Positions 41,821 through 49,499 of a stretch of DNA of 64,000 nt are shown here, piece by piece. This DNA is from Actinomadura rupiterrae (GTDB lineage Bacteria > Actinomycetota > Actinomycetes > Streptosporangiales > Streptosporangiaceae): the NCBI RefSeq assembly GCF_024172125.1, contig NZ_JAMZEA010000004.1, positions 248,001 to 312,000 on the forward strand, in the 5' to 3' direction. Position 1 is the stretch's first letter; each line of letters begins with the position of its first letter. The position numbers and the translations under genes are program-made. The notes below the pieces were generated by a model that saw only the letters and a list, made by a program, of their open reading frames with translations, did no database searches and had not been told where the DNA came from.

Positions 41821-43860
41821 ATGGTCGACTCGAATCCTCACAACATCGCCTCGGCAGACCTCGCCACAACGATCGTCCAGATCTCCACCATCCAAGGCCA
41901 CCTCAACCTCGGCGCACCCGCCGGAATCCCCGCCATGCCTCGGCAGATCCCACCGGTCGCGCCGCTGGTCGACCGCAACGACATACGCGCCATCATGACC
42001 AGGCATCTGCGGGAGGTGCGGTCACTGCTGGTCCTCACCGGCCCGGCCGGTATCGGCAAGACCCTGCTGGCCTCCCACATCCTCGCCGGGACCGGTGGTG
42101 GGCAGCTGTACGCCGACCTCGCCTGGTCCACAAGCTCGCTCCTCGGGATCCGCTCAGGGTGGTTGCGTGCACTGGGCGTGCACCGTGACCTGGTCCCCGA
42201 CGACGACGCCGAAAACCGGGCGCTGTGGCATACCGTCACCGCGCAGCGTGCGGTCGCGGTCCTGATCGACGGCGCGTCCAGCGCCGAGCAGGTCACTGCG
42301 CTGCGCCCCTCCACCGCCGGGGCCACCATCGTCACCAGCCGCCGTCCGCTCCTGGACCTGACCGGCGCTGGCGCCCGGCGTTTCGACCTGCCGCCGCTGT
42401 CGCTCGCCGACGCCATCGAGCTGCTGCGCGACGCACTGACCCGCGCGGGACAACCACCCCAGCCCGAAGACGGCACGATGCTCACCGAGATGGCAAAAGC
42501 GTGCGGCGGCCTCCCATTAGCGCTGCATCTGACCGCCGCCAACACCGCATCCACCACCCCCGACAACCGGCCCCCCAACGTCCTGGAGTGCCCTGTGAGC
42601 CGCGCCTATGACTCCCTCAGCGGCCCCCTCGCCCGCGCATGGCGGCTGCTGACGCTCATCCCCGCCAGCGACTTCGACACCGAGGCAGCCGCCACGCTCC
42701 TGGACACCAGCCCAACACAAGCCCGCGATCTGCTGGCAGCGCTCCACACCGCACGCCTGATCCAAGCGACCCGCCAGGACGGCCCCACCCCGATTCGCTG
42801 GCAGATCCCCGACGCTCTCAAGCCGGCCGCAGCCGAGGCCCGCGACCAGGACGAGCCGATCGACCAGCAGGAACAGGCCCTGGACCGGCTGCTGGACTGG
42901 ATCCGCCCCGCCGCCCAATGGGCCGCCGCCTGCGCCACCCCCTACCGCAGCACCTCCCAACATGTCCTTGCCGCCAACCGCAGCAGCCCCGACCGGCCCG
43001 AACTCACCACCCCCGCCGCGCTGGACTGGCTGGCCGACCAGCACGACCTGATCACCGGCTGCCTCCAGACCGCCGAAGACCGCGGCGCCTTCCACCTGGT
43101 CATCGCGCTGGCCACGACCGGATGGCCGCTCGCACTGCACCACCTGATCGACCCGCAACGCTGGTTCACCGGCGACCAGGCCGCGCTCCAAGCCGCCGAA
43201 CTCCTCGACGACACCGAAGCCGCCGCCCGGGCCCTGGACCGCCTCGGGGTCTGGGCCCGCCGCACCGGCAACCACAACCGTGCCATCGACTACCTCACCC
43301 GCGCCGCCGACCAGTGGGCACTGCTAGGCAACCCTTTCCGGCAGGCCGAGTCACGCCGCCGCATCGGCCACGTCCACCTCGCCCAAGGGCACATCGAGGA
43401 GGCGCTGGAGATGTTCGAACAGGCCCGGTCCGCCTTCGAGCAGATCCACTCCGACCAGGGCAAGCGAAGCCTCGGCCTCACCCTGATCGACCTCGCCACC
43501 GCACACCTGGCAGCCGACCACCCCAGCCACCTCGCCCCTTATCAGGACACCCACACCCAGCACGCGATCGCCGCCGCCGAACGCGGCTACGAACTGATCC
43601 TCGCGCACGCGCCTCTCGACCAGACCTCCCAAGCCCGCGCACTGGTGGCGCGCGGTGAAGCGAGCGCGCGCCTTGACCACGACGACGCCTTGGACAGCCT
43701 GCGGCGGGCGCTGGGACTGGCTGAACAGGCCGGTGCCGTGTCCGTGCGGATCAAGGCGATGAGTGCGCTCGCCGAGACCCTCCTCCGGCTTGGCGAGGAG
43801 GACACCGCCGCCGCCATCATGATCGAGCGGCACATGCTCGCCACCGGACTCCGCACATGA
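41821..43860 (+). CDS. NB-ARC-type STAND ATPase with TPR repeats
   Basis: 679 aa from the ATG at 41821; a longer frame from 41740 is open but adds only disordered residues. A short N-terminal IVQISTIQGHLNLG motif, common at the start of actinomycete STAND proteins, precedes Walker A VLTGPAGIGKTLLASHIL (~residues 75-92), a Walker B-like AVAVLIDGA (~150), an ATIVTSRR sensor (~180), and the helical ARC/winged-helix region with GGLPLALHLTAA. C-terminal TPR-like repeats follow (FRQAESRRRIGHVHLAQGHI and on). STAND ATPases are molecular switches in signalling and phage defence. The effector is not obvious; the small proteins upstream may supply it. Confidence 0.8.
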   Translation: MVDSNPHNIASADLATTIVQISTIQGHLNLGAPAGIPAMPRQIPPVAPLVDRNDIRAIMTRHLREVRSLLVLTGPAGIGKTLLASHILAGTGGGQLYADLAWSTSSLLGIRSGWLRALGVHRDLVPDDDAENRALWHTVTAQRAVAVLIDGASSAEQVTALRPSTAGATIVTSRRPLLDLTGAGARRFDLPPLSLADAIELLRDALTRAGQPPQPEDGTMLTEMAKACGGLPLALHLTAANTASTTPDNRPPNVLECPVSRAYDSLSGPLARAWRLLTLIPASDFDTEAAATLLDTSPTQARDLLAALHTARLIQATRQDGPTPIRWQIPDALKPAAAEARDQDEPIDQQEQALDRLLDWIRPAAQWAAACATPYRSTSQHVLAANRSSPDRPELTTPAALDWLADQHDLITGCLQTAEDRGAFHLVIALATTGWPLALHHLIDPQRWFTGDQAALQAAELLDDTEAAARALDRLGVWARRTGNHNRAIDYLTRAADQWALLGNPFRQAESRRRIGHVHLAQGHIEEALEMFEQARSAFEQIHSDQGKRSLGLTLIDLATAHLAADHPSHLAPYQDTHTQHAIAAAERGYELILAHAPLDQTSQARALVARGEASARLDHDDALDSLRRALGLAEQAGAVSVRIKAMSALAETLLRLGEEDTAAAIMIERHMLATGLRT

Positions 43861-44137
43861 CCACACGATCAACATCGACGGCGGACCACTCATCGACTAC
43901 TACTTCGACACCGCCAACGGTTCCGTCATTTCCCTCGCCCCCGGACCCTCCGGCGGGTGGACCGTCCGTCAGCCTGGCCCCGTCCGCCTCTGGGATGAGG
44001 GCGAGATAGCGATCGGCTCCTGGCGTGACGCGGGCAGCTCTCCGCAGGAAGAGTTCCGCATCCGCACCGTCGGTCAGACTCAAACCGTCTGGTTCAAGGG
44101 CCAGAGAGACATCAGATCCTGGCCCCTGCGATCCTGA
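43859..44137 (+). pseudogene. C-terminal remnant of a methyltransferase-like protein
   Basis: Right after the ATPase stop, another frame reads INIDGGPLIDYYFDTANG, LAPGPSGGWTVRQPGPVRLW, and VGQTQTVWFKGQRDIRSW, stop at 44135-44137 (92 codons). There is no plausible start codon or ribosome site, and the sequence looks like the end of a larger protein. By memory it resembles the C-terminal domain of PCMT-type methyltransferases that accompany FxLD/FxSxx peptide systems; this is tentative. The body of the gene has been deleted or replaced by the present junction at ~43860. Confidence 0.55.
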
Positions 44138-44303
44138 CCGCCCTGCTTCTCGAAGAGCGATGCCCCTCCGACGCGTTCGGGCGGATAATGCAGCTGTCGC
44201 TTGACTGCGTGAGCCCCGAGAGGAAGTTAGACGAGGTCGAACCAGCCGCTGATCACGAGCTGACCGGGGATGCCCCGCGCGTCGGTGTATGGACCCATGG
44301 TCT

Positions 44304-44325
44304 GTGTACCCCCTAGGGGGTACAC
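44304..44325. promoter_or_regulatory. perfect 22-bp C5/G5 palindrome, CsoR-like operator candidate
   Basis: GTGTACCCCCT at 44304-44314 is followed by its exact reverse complement at 44315-44325. TAC-C5 and G5-GTA half-sites with a short AT centre are the pattern bound by CsoR/RcnR-family metal-sensing repressors. The nearest plus-strand gene starts at 44538, so the link to a gene is unclear; a terminator role is less likely because the stem has no loop. Confidence 0.5.
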
Positions 44326-44357
44326 CACAACGTCGGCCCCCCTCAGTGCGGGGCAGG

Positions 44358-44474
44358 TCAGGCGAGGCCGCGCTTCTTGCGTTCAAGCTTGATGAGTTCC
44401 TCAGTGAACGCCTCCGGATCCACCGTGCAGTCGGGGTCGTGGAGGCATTCGGCGGGCCCCTGATCATCTGGCAT
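44358..44474 (-). CDS. possible small protein, 38 aa
   Basis: Reads MPDDQGPAECLHDPDCT and ends FTEELIKLERKKRGLA, a well-formed acidic-then-basic helix with two cysteines. The ATG is at 44472-44474, ribosome site weak. It lies antisense to the upstream part of the next gene's leader. Listed because the sequence looks non-random; could be a fragment. Confidence 0.3.
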   Translation of the reverse strand: MPDDQGPAECLHDPDCTVDPEAFTEELIKLERKKRGLA

Positions 44475-44537
44475 GCTCGCTGGACGGGCGCCTGGTCGTT
44501 CGCCCGTGGATTCACAGATCCCAGGGCAGGGACGAGC

Positions 44538-45068
44538 ATGAGGAAACCAAGCTGGACGCTCGGATGGCTGCTTCACCCCTTCGCTTATCGGCGCTTCTCC
44601 CGACTGTCCGCCCAGCTGACCGACCGGCGGATTCTCGCGCCCGCGTCATGGCCGGGCAGCAGTCGCATCGTGATGAGCAGCGGATCGTTCGGCCCTCGGG
44701 AGCACCGCGTTGGGTCCATCGCCCACACCTACCAGCTGGCGGACGACGAACCCGTAATGATCGTTGAAGCCGTTCGGACGAGCTCGCATGAGCCTGTCCA
44801 GGAGCGGAACACGGCCAGCCTTTTGGCCGGGCTCAGCGGTCGGGCGCTTCCTTCGTCCCCCGGTGTCCGGACCGAACGGGAAGTCCTCGTCAGCGGGCTT
44901 CCCGTTATGGTCCGCCGGACCACGTGGCCGGAGAGCCCGTTCATGACCGCCCAGTTCAGATGGCGAGACGAGTACACCATCGTGATCGCCTCCTGGGATC
45001 GTCCGATCACCGAGGAATTCCTGGGACAGCTTCAGGAAGTGGAGGACGACGAGACCGAGGCCGGTTAG
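44538..45068 (+). CDS. hypothetical protein, 176 aa
   Basis: ATG at 44538 with AGGGACGAG ahead. A short basic N-terminus is followed by a mixed alpha/beta protein (VMIVEAVRTSSHEPVQERNT, VRTEREVLVSGLPVMVRRTT, then FRWRDEYTIVIASW) and an acidic tail. No membrane segment or motif recognised. It is downstream of the CsoR-like palindrome, which may control it. Confidence 0.55.
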   Translation: MRKPSWTLGWLLHPFAYRRFSRLSAQLTDRRILAPASWPGSSRIVMSSGSFGPREHRVGSIAHTYQLADDEPVMIVEAVRTSSHEPVQERNTASLLAGLSGRALPSSPGVRTEREVLVSGLPVMVRRTTWPESPFMTAQFRWRDEYTIVIASWDRPITEEFLGQLQEVEDDETEAG

Positions 45069-45116
45069 CCCTCCAGTCGCAAATCAGCACCCCCTGCCAT
45101 TTTTCGTCCGGGCTGG

Positions 45117-45890
45117 TCAGGGGGTGGTGCGGTCGGCTATTTGGGTTAGTTGGGCGCTGGTTCGGGCTTGGATTTCGGCTTCCATGGCGCGGGCGAGGAG
45201 GGCTGTGACGGCTTTTTCGCTGAGGGGGCGCAGGCGCTGGATCAGGTCGGCGACGCGCGGGAGGTCCTGGCGGTCGGTGTAGTGGGCCGGGTCTTCGAGG
45301 TTGCCGCGGTCTACGGCCAGCTGGACGAAGCGTTCGGCGATGTCCTGGCAGGCGGCGTCGGTCTCGGCGGCGATGTCGAAGACGGTCGTCAGGGGGACGC
45401 CGGCCGCGATGAGTTCGGCGCCGACCTGGAGCAAGGTGGGGTTGGGGACGACGAAACCGTCGCCGTCGCGCCGGATGAAGCCGAGTTGTTCAGCACGCTC
45501 GGTGACGTCCCGGAGGTAGGCCGGAGGTAGCGCGCTCAGGTCGTCGGGCGTGTGGCGGGGGAAGAACATCCCGGACAGTTCGGCGGCGCTGATGCGTTCG
45601 GGTGGCTCGGTCGTCCAGGGGTCGGTCAGGGCCTTCTCGACGCCGAGGACGTCGGCCAAGTCGTGCCCCTTCTCCCAGGCGGTGAGGAGTTCGGCGATGG
45701 TGGCGATGGTGTGGCCGCGCTCCTGCAACTGGCCGATCAGGCGCAGCCGGGCCAGGTGGGTTTCGTCGTAGACGGCGATCCGTCCCTCGCGGCGCGGCGG
45801 GTGCAGGACGCCGCGCTCCCGGAAGACCCGCACGTGGCGGGCGGTCGTGCCCGCGGCATGCGCCAGGTCGTCGACGCGGTAGGTCGCCAT
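45117..45890 (-). CDS. MerR-family transcriptional regulator
   Basis: 257 aa from the ATG at 45888-45890. The N-terminal winged helix is typical: YRVDDLAHAAGTTARHVRVF followed by RERGVLHPPRREGRIAVYDE (~3-44), then the coupling helix LARLRLIGQLQERGHTIATI. The long C-terminal part (FIRRDGDGFVVPNPTLLQVG and on) is an effector domain of unknown ligand and has no conserved metal cysteines. It is divergent from the SCP2-domain gene; the shared region holds two direct repeats (45945-45973). Confidence 0.85.
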   Translation of the reverse strand: MATYRVDDLAHAAGTTARHVRVFRERGVLHPPRREGRIAVYDETHLARLRLIGQLQERGHTIATIAELLTAWEKGHDLADVLGVEKALTDPWTTEPPERISAAELSGMFFPRHTPDDLSALPPAYLRDVTERAEQLGFIRRDGDGFVVPNPTLLQVGAELIAAGVPLTTVFDIAAETDAACQDIAERFVQLAVDRGNLEDPAHYTDRQDLPRVADLIQRLRPLSEKAVTALLARAMEAEIQARTSAQLTQIADRTTP

Positions 45891-45944
45891 GGTCGCCCTT
45901 TTTATCACCGGACGCCATTGACCCCTGTTCTACTGCTCCCACAA

Positions 45945-45973
45945 ACTGTGGCCCATAGGAGACTGTGCCATAG
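45945..45973. promoter_or_regulatory. direct repeats in the MerR/SCP2 divergent promoter
   Basis: ACTGTGGCCCATAG (45945-45958) and ACTGTGCCATAG (45962-45973) repeat almost exactly 17 bases apart. They lie about 30 bases before the SCP2 gene start and likely form the binding region of the adjacent MerR-type regulator. Confidence 0.45.
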
Positions 45974-46004
45974 ATTCACGGCAGCGTTAGAAGAGGAGCG
46001 TCCC

Positions 46005-46664
46005 ATGGCCGACCTGTCCGCTCTGCGCGAGATCGACGACCTGCCCAGCCTGCTCGACCGGCTCCGCGGGACGGACGTGGCCGAGTTGCTGGACGAGGCC
46101 GAACCCGCCGACCTCGCCCGGCTCGCCGAGCACATCAGCACCCCCGCCGACCTGGCCGCGCTCGTCGCGCTGGCCGACGACCAGAACGAGATGGTCGAGC
46201 TCTTCATCGACAAGGCCGACAGCGGCACCCTGCGCCGGATCGCCGAGAACATCTCCACGCCGGGGGAACTGAAGGAGCTGCTCGCCCTCGCCGGGAACGA
46301 CACGACGGTCAAGGCGTTCGTCGCCAAGGCCGGTCCCAAGGCGATGCTGAACCAGGTCTTCACCCTGATGCCCACCCGGTTCGTCCCGGAGAAGATCGGC
46401 GACAGCGGTGTCGTGGAATGGCACATCACCGACGGCGACGACCAGCACGTCTACATCCTGCACATCGCCGACGGCACCGCGGTGGCCGGTTCCGGTGGGG
46501 CCGAAAAGCCGCGCACGACCCTGACCATGGCGGTACCGGTCCTGCTGCAGCTCTGCGCTGGCACCGTCGACGGCGTCTCGGCCTTCATGAACCAGAAGGT
46601 CAAGCTCTCCGGCGACATGCTGTTCGGCGCCAAACTCGCCGGCGCCTTCGACACCAGCGCCTGA
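46005..46664 (+). CDS. SCP2 sterol-binding-domain protein
   Basis: 219 aa, ATG at 46005 with AGAGGAG upstream. The N-terminal ~90 residues are acidic helices (RLAEHISTPADLAALVALAD repeats as RIAENISTPGELKELLALAG). The C-terminal ~110 residues form an SCP2 domain: VEWHITDGDDQHVYILHIAD, TLTMAVPVLLQLCAGTVDG, and VKLSGDMLFGAKLAG. SCP2 domains bind lipids or hydrophobic ligands in the cytoplasm. It is divergently transcribed from a MerR-type regulator that probably controls it. Confidence 0.8.
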   Translation: MADLSALREIDDLPSLLDRLRGTDVAELLDEAEPADLARLAEHISTPADLAALVALADDQNEMVELFIDKADSGTLRRIAENISTPGELKELLALAGNDTTVKAFVAKAGPKAMLNQVFTLMPTRFVPEKIGDSGVVEWHITDGDDQHVYILHIADGTAVAGSGGAEKPRTTLTMAVPVLLQLCAGTVDGVSAFMNQKVKLSGDMLFGAKLAGAFDTSA

Positions 46665-46751
46665 GCCGCCGCGCGGCGCGCCTGTCTTGCCGGATCTGCG
46701 CCAGATCGTCGCGGACGGTCGGAACCGCCGCTGGTCGTTCGTGGTCTGATC

Positions 46752-47546
46752 ATGACGATGCGCATGGAGAGGATCGACGTGGACCAGGACGTGCTCGAAG
46801 CCGAGTTCCAGACCGCGAAATCGCTGGCCCGCGAGGGGAAGAAGCGGGAGGCCGAGGAGCATTACCGGGCCGCCGCCGAAAAGGGCCACGCCGGCGCCAT
46901 GGTCAATCTCGGCCGCCTGGTCGTCCAGCGGGGGGACGAGGCGGAGGCCGAGCGCTGGTGGCGTGCGGCGGCCGAATCCGGGGACGAGGTCGCGATGACG
47001 AATCTCGGCATCCTCACGTCCGGTCAGGGACGCTTCGACGAGGCCGTGACCTGGTACGAAGCGGCGGCCAAAGCGGGCGATATGGACGCCCGGTACAACC
47101 TCGGTCTGCTGTACGTCCAGCGGCGGGACCTCCCACGGGCAGTGGAACAGTTCCAGCTCGCCGCCGAGGCTGGCCATGTGGACTCCATGAACAACCTCGG
47201 AGTCGCACTCGGCGAATTGGACCGGACGGACGAGGCCGAAACGTGGCTACGCCGCGGAGTGGAGCACGGCGACGCGCGCGCCATGTGCAGTCTCGGCAAC
47301 CTGCTCTACTCCCTCAAACGCCGGGACGAGGCCGACGAATACTGGGAGAAGGGCGCGGCCACAGGCGATGCTAAATCCCTTTTCAACCTCGGCGTGCGCT
47401 GCGAACACAAGAACGACATGACCGGGGCCGAGGAATACTTTCGCCGAGCCGCCAAGGCCGGACACCGCGGCGGAAAGTCCCGAGCGGACGCGGTGGCCAG
47501 CGGCTTCTACCCAGACGGCCGCCCCTACATGCCAGGCTGGTTCTAA
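46752..47546 (+). CDS. Sel1/TPR-repeat protein
   Basis: 264 aa made of about six tandem 36-residue Sel1-like units, each following the A-x-x-x-L/A-G pattern: YRAAAEKGHAGAMVNLGRLV, WRAAAESGDEVAMTNLGILT, YEAAAKAGDMDARYNLGLLY, FQLAAEAGHVDSMNNLGVAL, and on. Such solenoids mediate protein-protein contacts. No enzyme domain or signal peptide. It starts about 90 bases after the SCP2 gene and may be co-transcribed with it. Confidence 0.85.
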   Translation: MTMRMERIDVDQDVLEAEFQTAKSLAREGKKREAEEHYRAAAEKGHAGAMVNLGRLVVQRGDEAEAERWWRAAAESGDEVAMTNLGILTSGQGRFDEAVTWYEAAAKAGDMDARYNLGLLYVQRRDLPRAVEQFQLAAEAGHVDSMNNLGVALGELDRTDEAETWLRRGVEHGDARAMCSLGNLLYSLKRRDEADEYWEKGAATGDAKSLFNLGVRCEHKNDMTGAEEYFRRAAKAGHRGGKSRADAVASGFYPDGRPYMPGWF

Positions 47547-47575
47547 CCCGGCCCCTCAAGCACGGCCGACTTCGA

Positions 47576-48418
47576 TCAGACGCGGAATGCCTTCCGAATC
47601 TGTTCGCCGAACGCCTCGGTATGCGTGGTCAGGCCAACGTGCCCGCCGGGGAAATGCAGGAGCTCGGTGCCGAAGCGCTCGGCGAGGAAACTGGCCGGAC
47701 GGTAGGGCAACTCGCCCCGCGAATCCTCGCCTCCGGCGAGCACGAGCCGGTCTGACAGAGCCTCCAACCGCTCGATGTCCGGGACGTAGGACATGAAGCT
47801 GGGCACGATGCGTCCGACGAAGTACGGCAGGTCGGCCATCGTCTGCTCGGCCCGCGCCGCCGCTTCCGGCGGAATCTCCACCTCGGCCGGCGGCTCCTGG
47901 ACGCCTCCATCCTTCGCAAGCCCCGCAGCGAACACCGCCATCGCCGGCATAAGCCCCTCAGATTGGAACGTCGCTTGCACGCGTGCAATCAGCGCGCGGT
48001 GTTCAGCGGCGTCCGGCAGAACCTCCACCACAGGCGGCTCGTGCACCACAACTCGTTCGAGCCGCTCGGAATGCACAGTGAGCAGATGCAGCGCGGCAAT
48101 CCCACCGGAACTGGCCCCGAAAACCCTGGCAGGCTCGTCCGGCGACAAAAGCTCCAGCAGCCGAAACGCATCGTCAGCATGCTGAGCCACAGTTTGCTCG
48201 GCCTCAGAATCGTCCAATGCACTTCGACCCATCCCGCGCGGATCATACGTCGCAACCGTGTACTCAGCGGCCAAGCCCTCAACAACACCATCGAACGAGG
48301 CCGCACCACCCGTCCCCCCAGGGATGAGCAGCAGCAACGGCCCCTCACCGCGCACCTGGTAATGCAGCGTCGCGCCATCCACACGCAGACTGCTTACGAC
48401 CTGTCCAGTCATCATCAA
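47576..48418 (-). CDS. alpha/beta hydrolase
   Basis: 280 aa. Canonical fold: LLLIPGGTGGAASFDG (oxyanion loop), YDPRGMGRS, the nucleophile elbow VFGASSGGIAALHLL (Ser ~103), and a C-terminal FPGGHVGL with the catalytic His. It hydrolyses an ester-like or related bond; substrate unknown. Its ATG is coupled to the stop of the upstream TetR gene (48415-48418), so the hydrolase is probably regulated by it. Confidence 0.85.
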   Translation of the reverse strand: MMMTGQVVSSLRVDGATLHYQVRGEGPLLLLIPGGTGGAASFDGVVEGLAAEYTVATYDPRGMGRSALDDSEAEQTVAQHADDAFRLLELLSPDEPARVFGASSGGIAALHLLTVHSERLERVVVHEPPVVEVLPDAAEHRALIARVQATFQSEGLMPAMAVFAAGLAKDGGVQEPPAEVEIPPEAAARAEQTMADLPYFVGRIVPSFMSYVPDIERLEALSDRLVLAGGEDSRGELPYRPASFLAERFGTELLHFPGGHVGLTTHTEAFGEQIRKAFRV

Positions 48419-49002
48419 TCTCCTTCTCGGGCCGATGGCCAGTGCTCCAAAAGCGTGTGCAACGCATCAAGGGCGCGAACCCACGAGTCCTCGGGCGAAC
48501 GCTGGTGCTGGAATCCTCCCGCCGCCTCCAACGCGACGAACCCATGGAAAGTGCTGCGCAGCAACCGAACCGCGTCAGTCAGATCAGGCTCGGCCAATCC
48601 ATAACCGCGCAACATCCCGTAAGTAAGCTCAACAGCCCTTCGCGGCCCGGCCGCCTTCGCGGCCAACTCGGGATCGATCTGGATCGGCGTCTGCGTCGCC
48701 ATGTACCGCCCCGGATGCTGGTGGGCGTACTCCCGCCACGCATTCGCGTACGCGACCAGCGCATCCTTCCCCGCCCGCCCGGCGGTCGCGTCCGCAATCC
48801 GGACGGTCTTCTCGTCCGCCGCCAGCAACGCGATCCGCCCGCGCAAGTCCTCCAAACTGCGCACGTGCGAGTACAGGCTGGCGTCCTTCACCCCAAGCCG
48901 CCGAGCCACCCGCGACATGCTCACCCCCTCGAACCCCACCTCATCCGCCACCTCAGCCCCCGCAACCGTCACAACCTCCGCCGACAACCCAGCCCGCCCC
49001 AA
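48415..49002 (-). CDS. TetR-family transcriptional regulator
   Basis: 195 aa. The N-terminal HTH (ADEVGFEGVSMSRVARRLGV, KDASLYSHVRSLEDLR, ~20-55) is typical of TetR/AcrR; the C-terminal helical ligand domain resembles the WHG/TetR_C_33 kind (RRAVELTYGMLRGYGLAE). It forms an operon with the alpha/beta hydrolase and is divergent from the small gene at 49054. Three CCTAGG boxes in the 50-bp gap are the likely operator. Confidence 0.85.
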   Translation of the reverse strand: MGRAGLSAEVVTVAGAEVADEVGFEGVSMSRVARRLGVKDASLYSHVRSLEDLRGRIALLAADEKTVRIADATAGRAGKDALVAYANAWREYAHQHPGRYMATQTPIQIDPELAAKAAGPRRAVELTYGMLRGYGLAEPDLTDAVRLLRSTFHGFVALEAAGGFQHQRSPEDSWVRALDALHTLLEHWPSAREGD

Positions 49003-49017
49003 AACCCCTCCTCACAA

Positions 49018-49052
49018 CCTAGGGCTCCTAGGCTATAGCTAGAACCCCTAGG
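49018..49052. promoter_or_regulatory. putative TetR operator with three CCTAGG boxes
   Basis: CCTAGG occurs at 49018-49023, 49027-49032 and 49047-49052, around a near-palindromic core (CTAGGCTATAGCTAG). The segment covers the only space between the divergent TetR gene and the gene at 49054, so binding would block both promoters. Confidence 0.55.
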
Positions 49053-49053
49053 C

Positions 49054-49305
49054 ATGCCAACAATCCCGCCTTCCGCACCCAGCGCCCCAGAGATACGTGG
49101 CAGGCCCCGACTCACCACCAACGCCTCGGGAGACGTCCAAGACGAACCATCCGACGTCATCATCACCGCCGCCATCGCCCTGATCGCCGTCACACACGGC
49201 AACCCAGACCAGGCCCGCACCCAGCTCACCAAGCGCCTTTCCCAAGTAACCGACCGCGCCGGTCTCCGATCGAAGCGTGCCGGTGGCGCGGGTTGCGGTT
49301 GCTGA
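49054..49305 (+). CDS. hypothetical protein, 83 aa
   Basis: ATG at 49054, only two bases after the last CCTAGG box and without a ribosome site, suggesting a leaderless transcript. The middle (SDVIITAAIALIAVTHGNPD followed by QARTQLTKRLSQ) is a convincing helix pair; the ends are Pro/Ser- and Gly/Cys-rich. No family recognised. Confidence 0.45.
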   Translation: MPTIPPSAPSAPEIRGRPRLTTNASGDVQDEPSDVIITAAIALIAVTHGNPDQARTQLTKRLSQVTDRAGLRSKRAGGAGCGC

Positions 49306-49499
49306 GAGCGGCGACGTGATAGATCGGGTGCGGGGACGGGCGGCGCCGCGGCCGACACTTCTGTCGGCATCGCCTCCGCGCTCTCGATGGTTGGATGGCG
49401 CGTCGAGAGTGACCGCGCAAGACGGCCTTCAACGCCCCAGCGCGCGCTGCGCGGACAGTTCTGCCGCTCAGGCCGCACCTATTCCGCGCGCCCCCCGTC

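Noticed and set aside
44304..44325. Terminator interpretation of the C5/G5 palindrome
   Set aside because: A perfect palindrome without loop bases forms a poor terminator hairpin and no gene ends next to it on the right side; an operator is the better reading.
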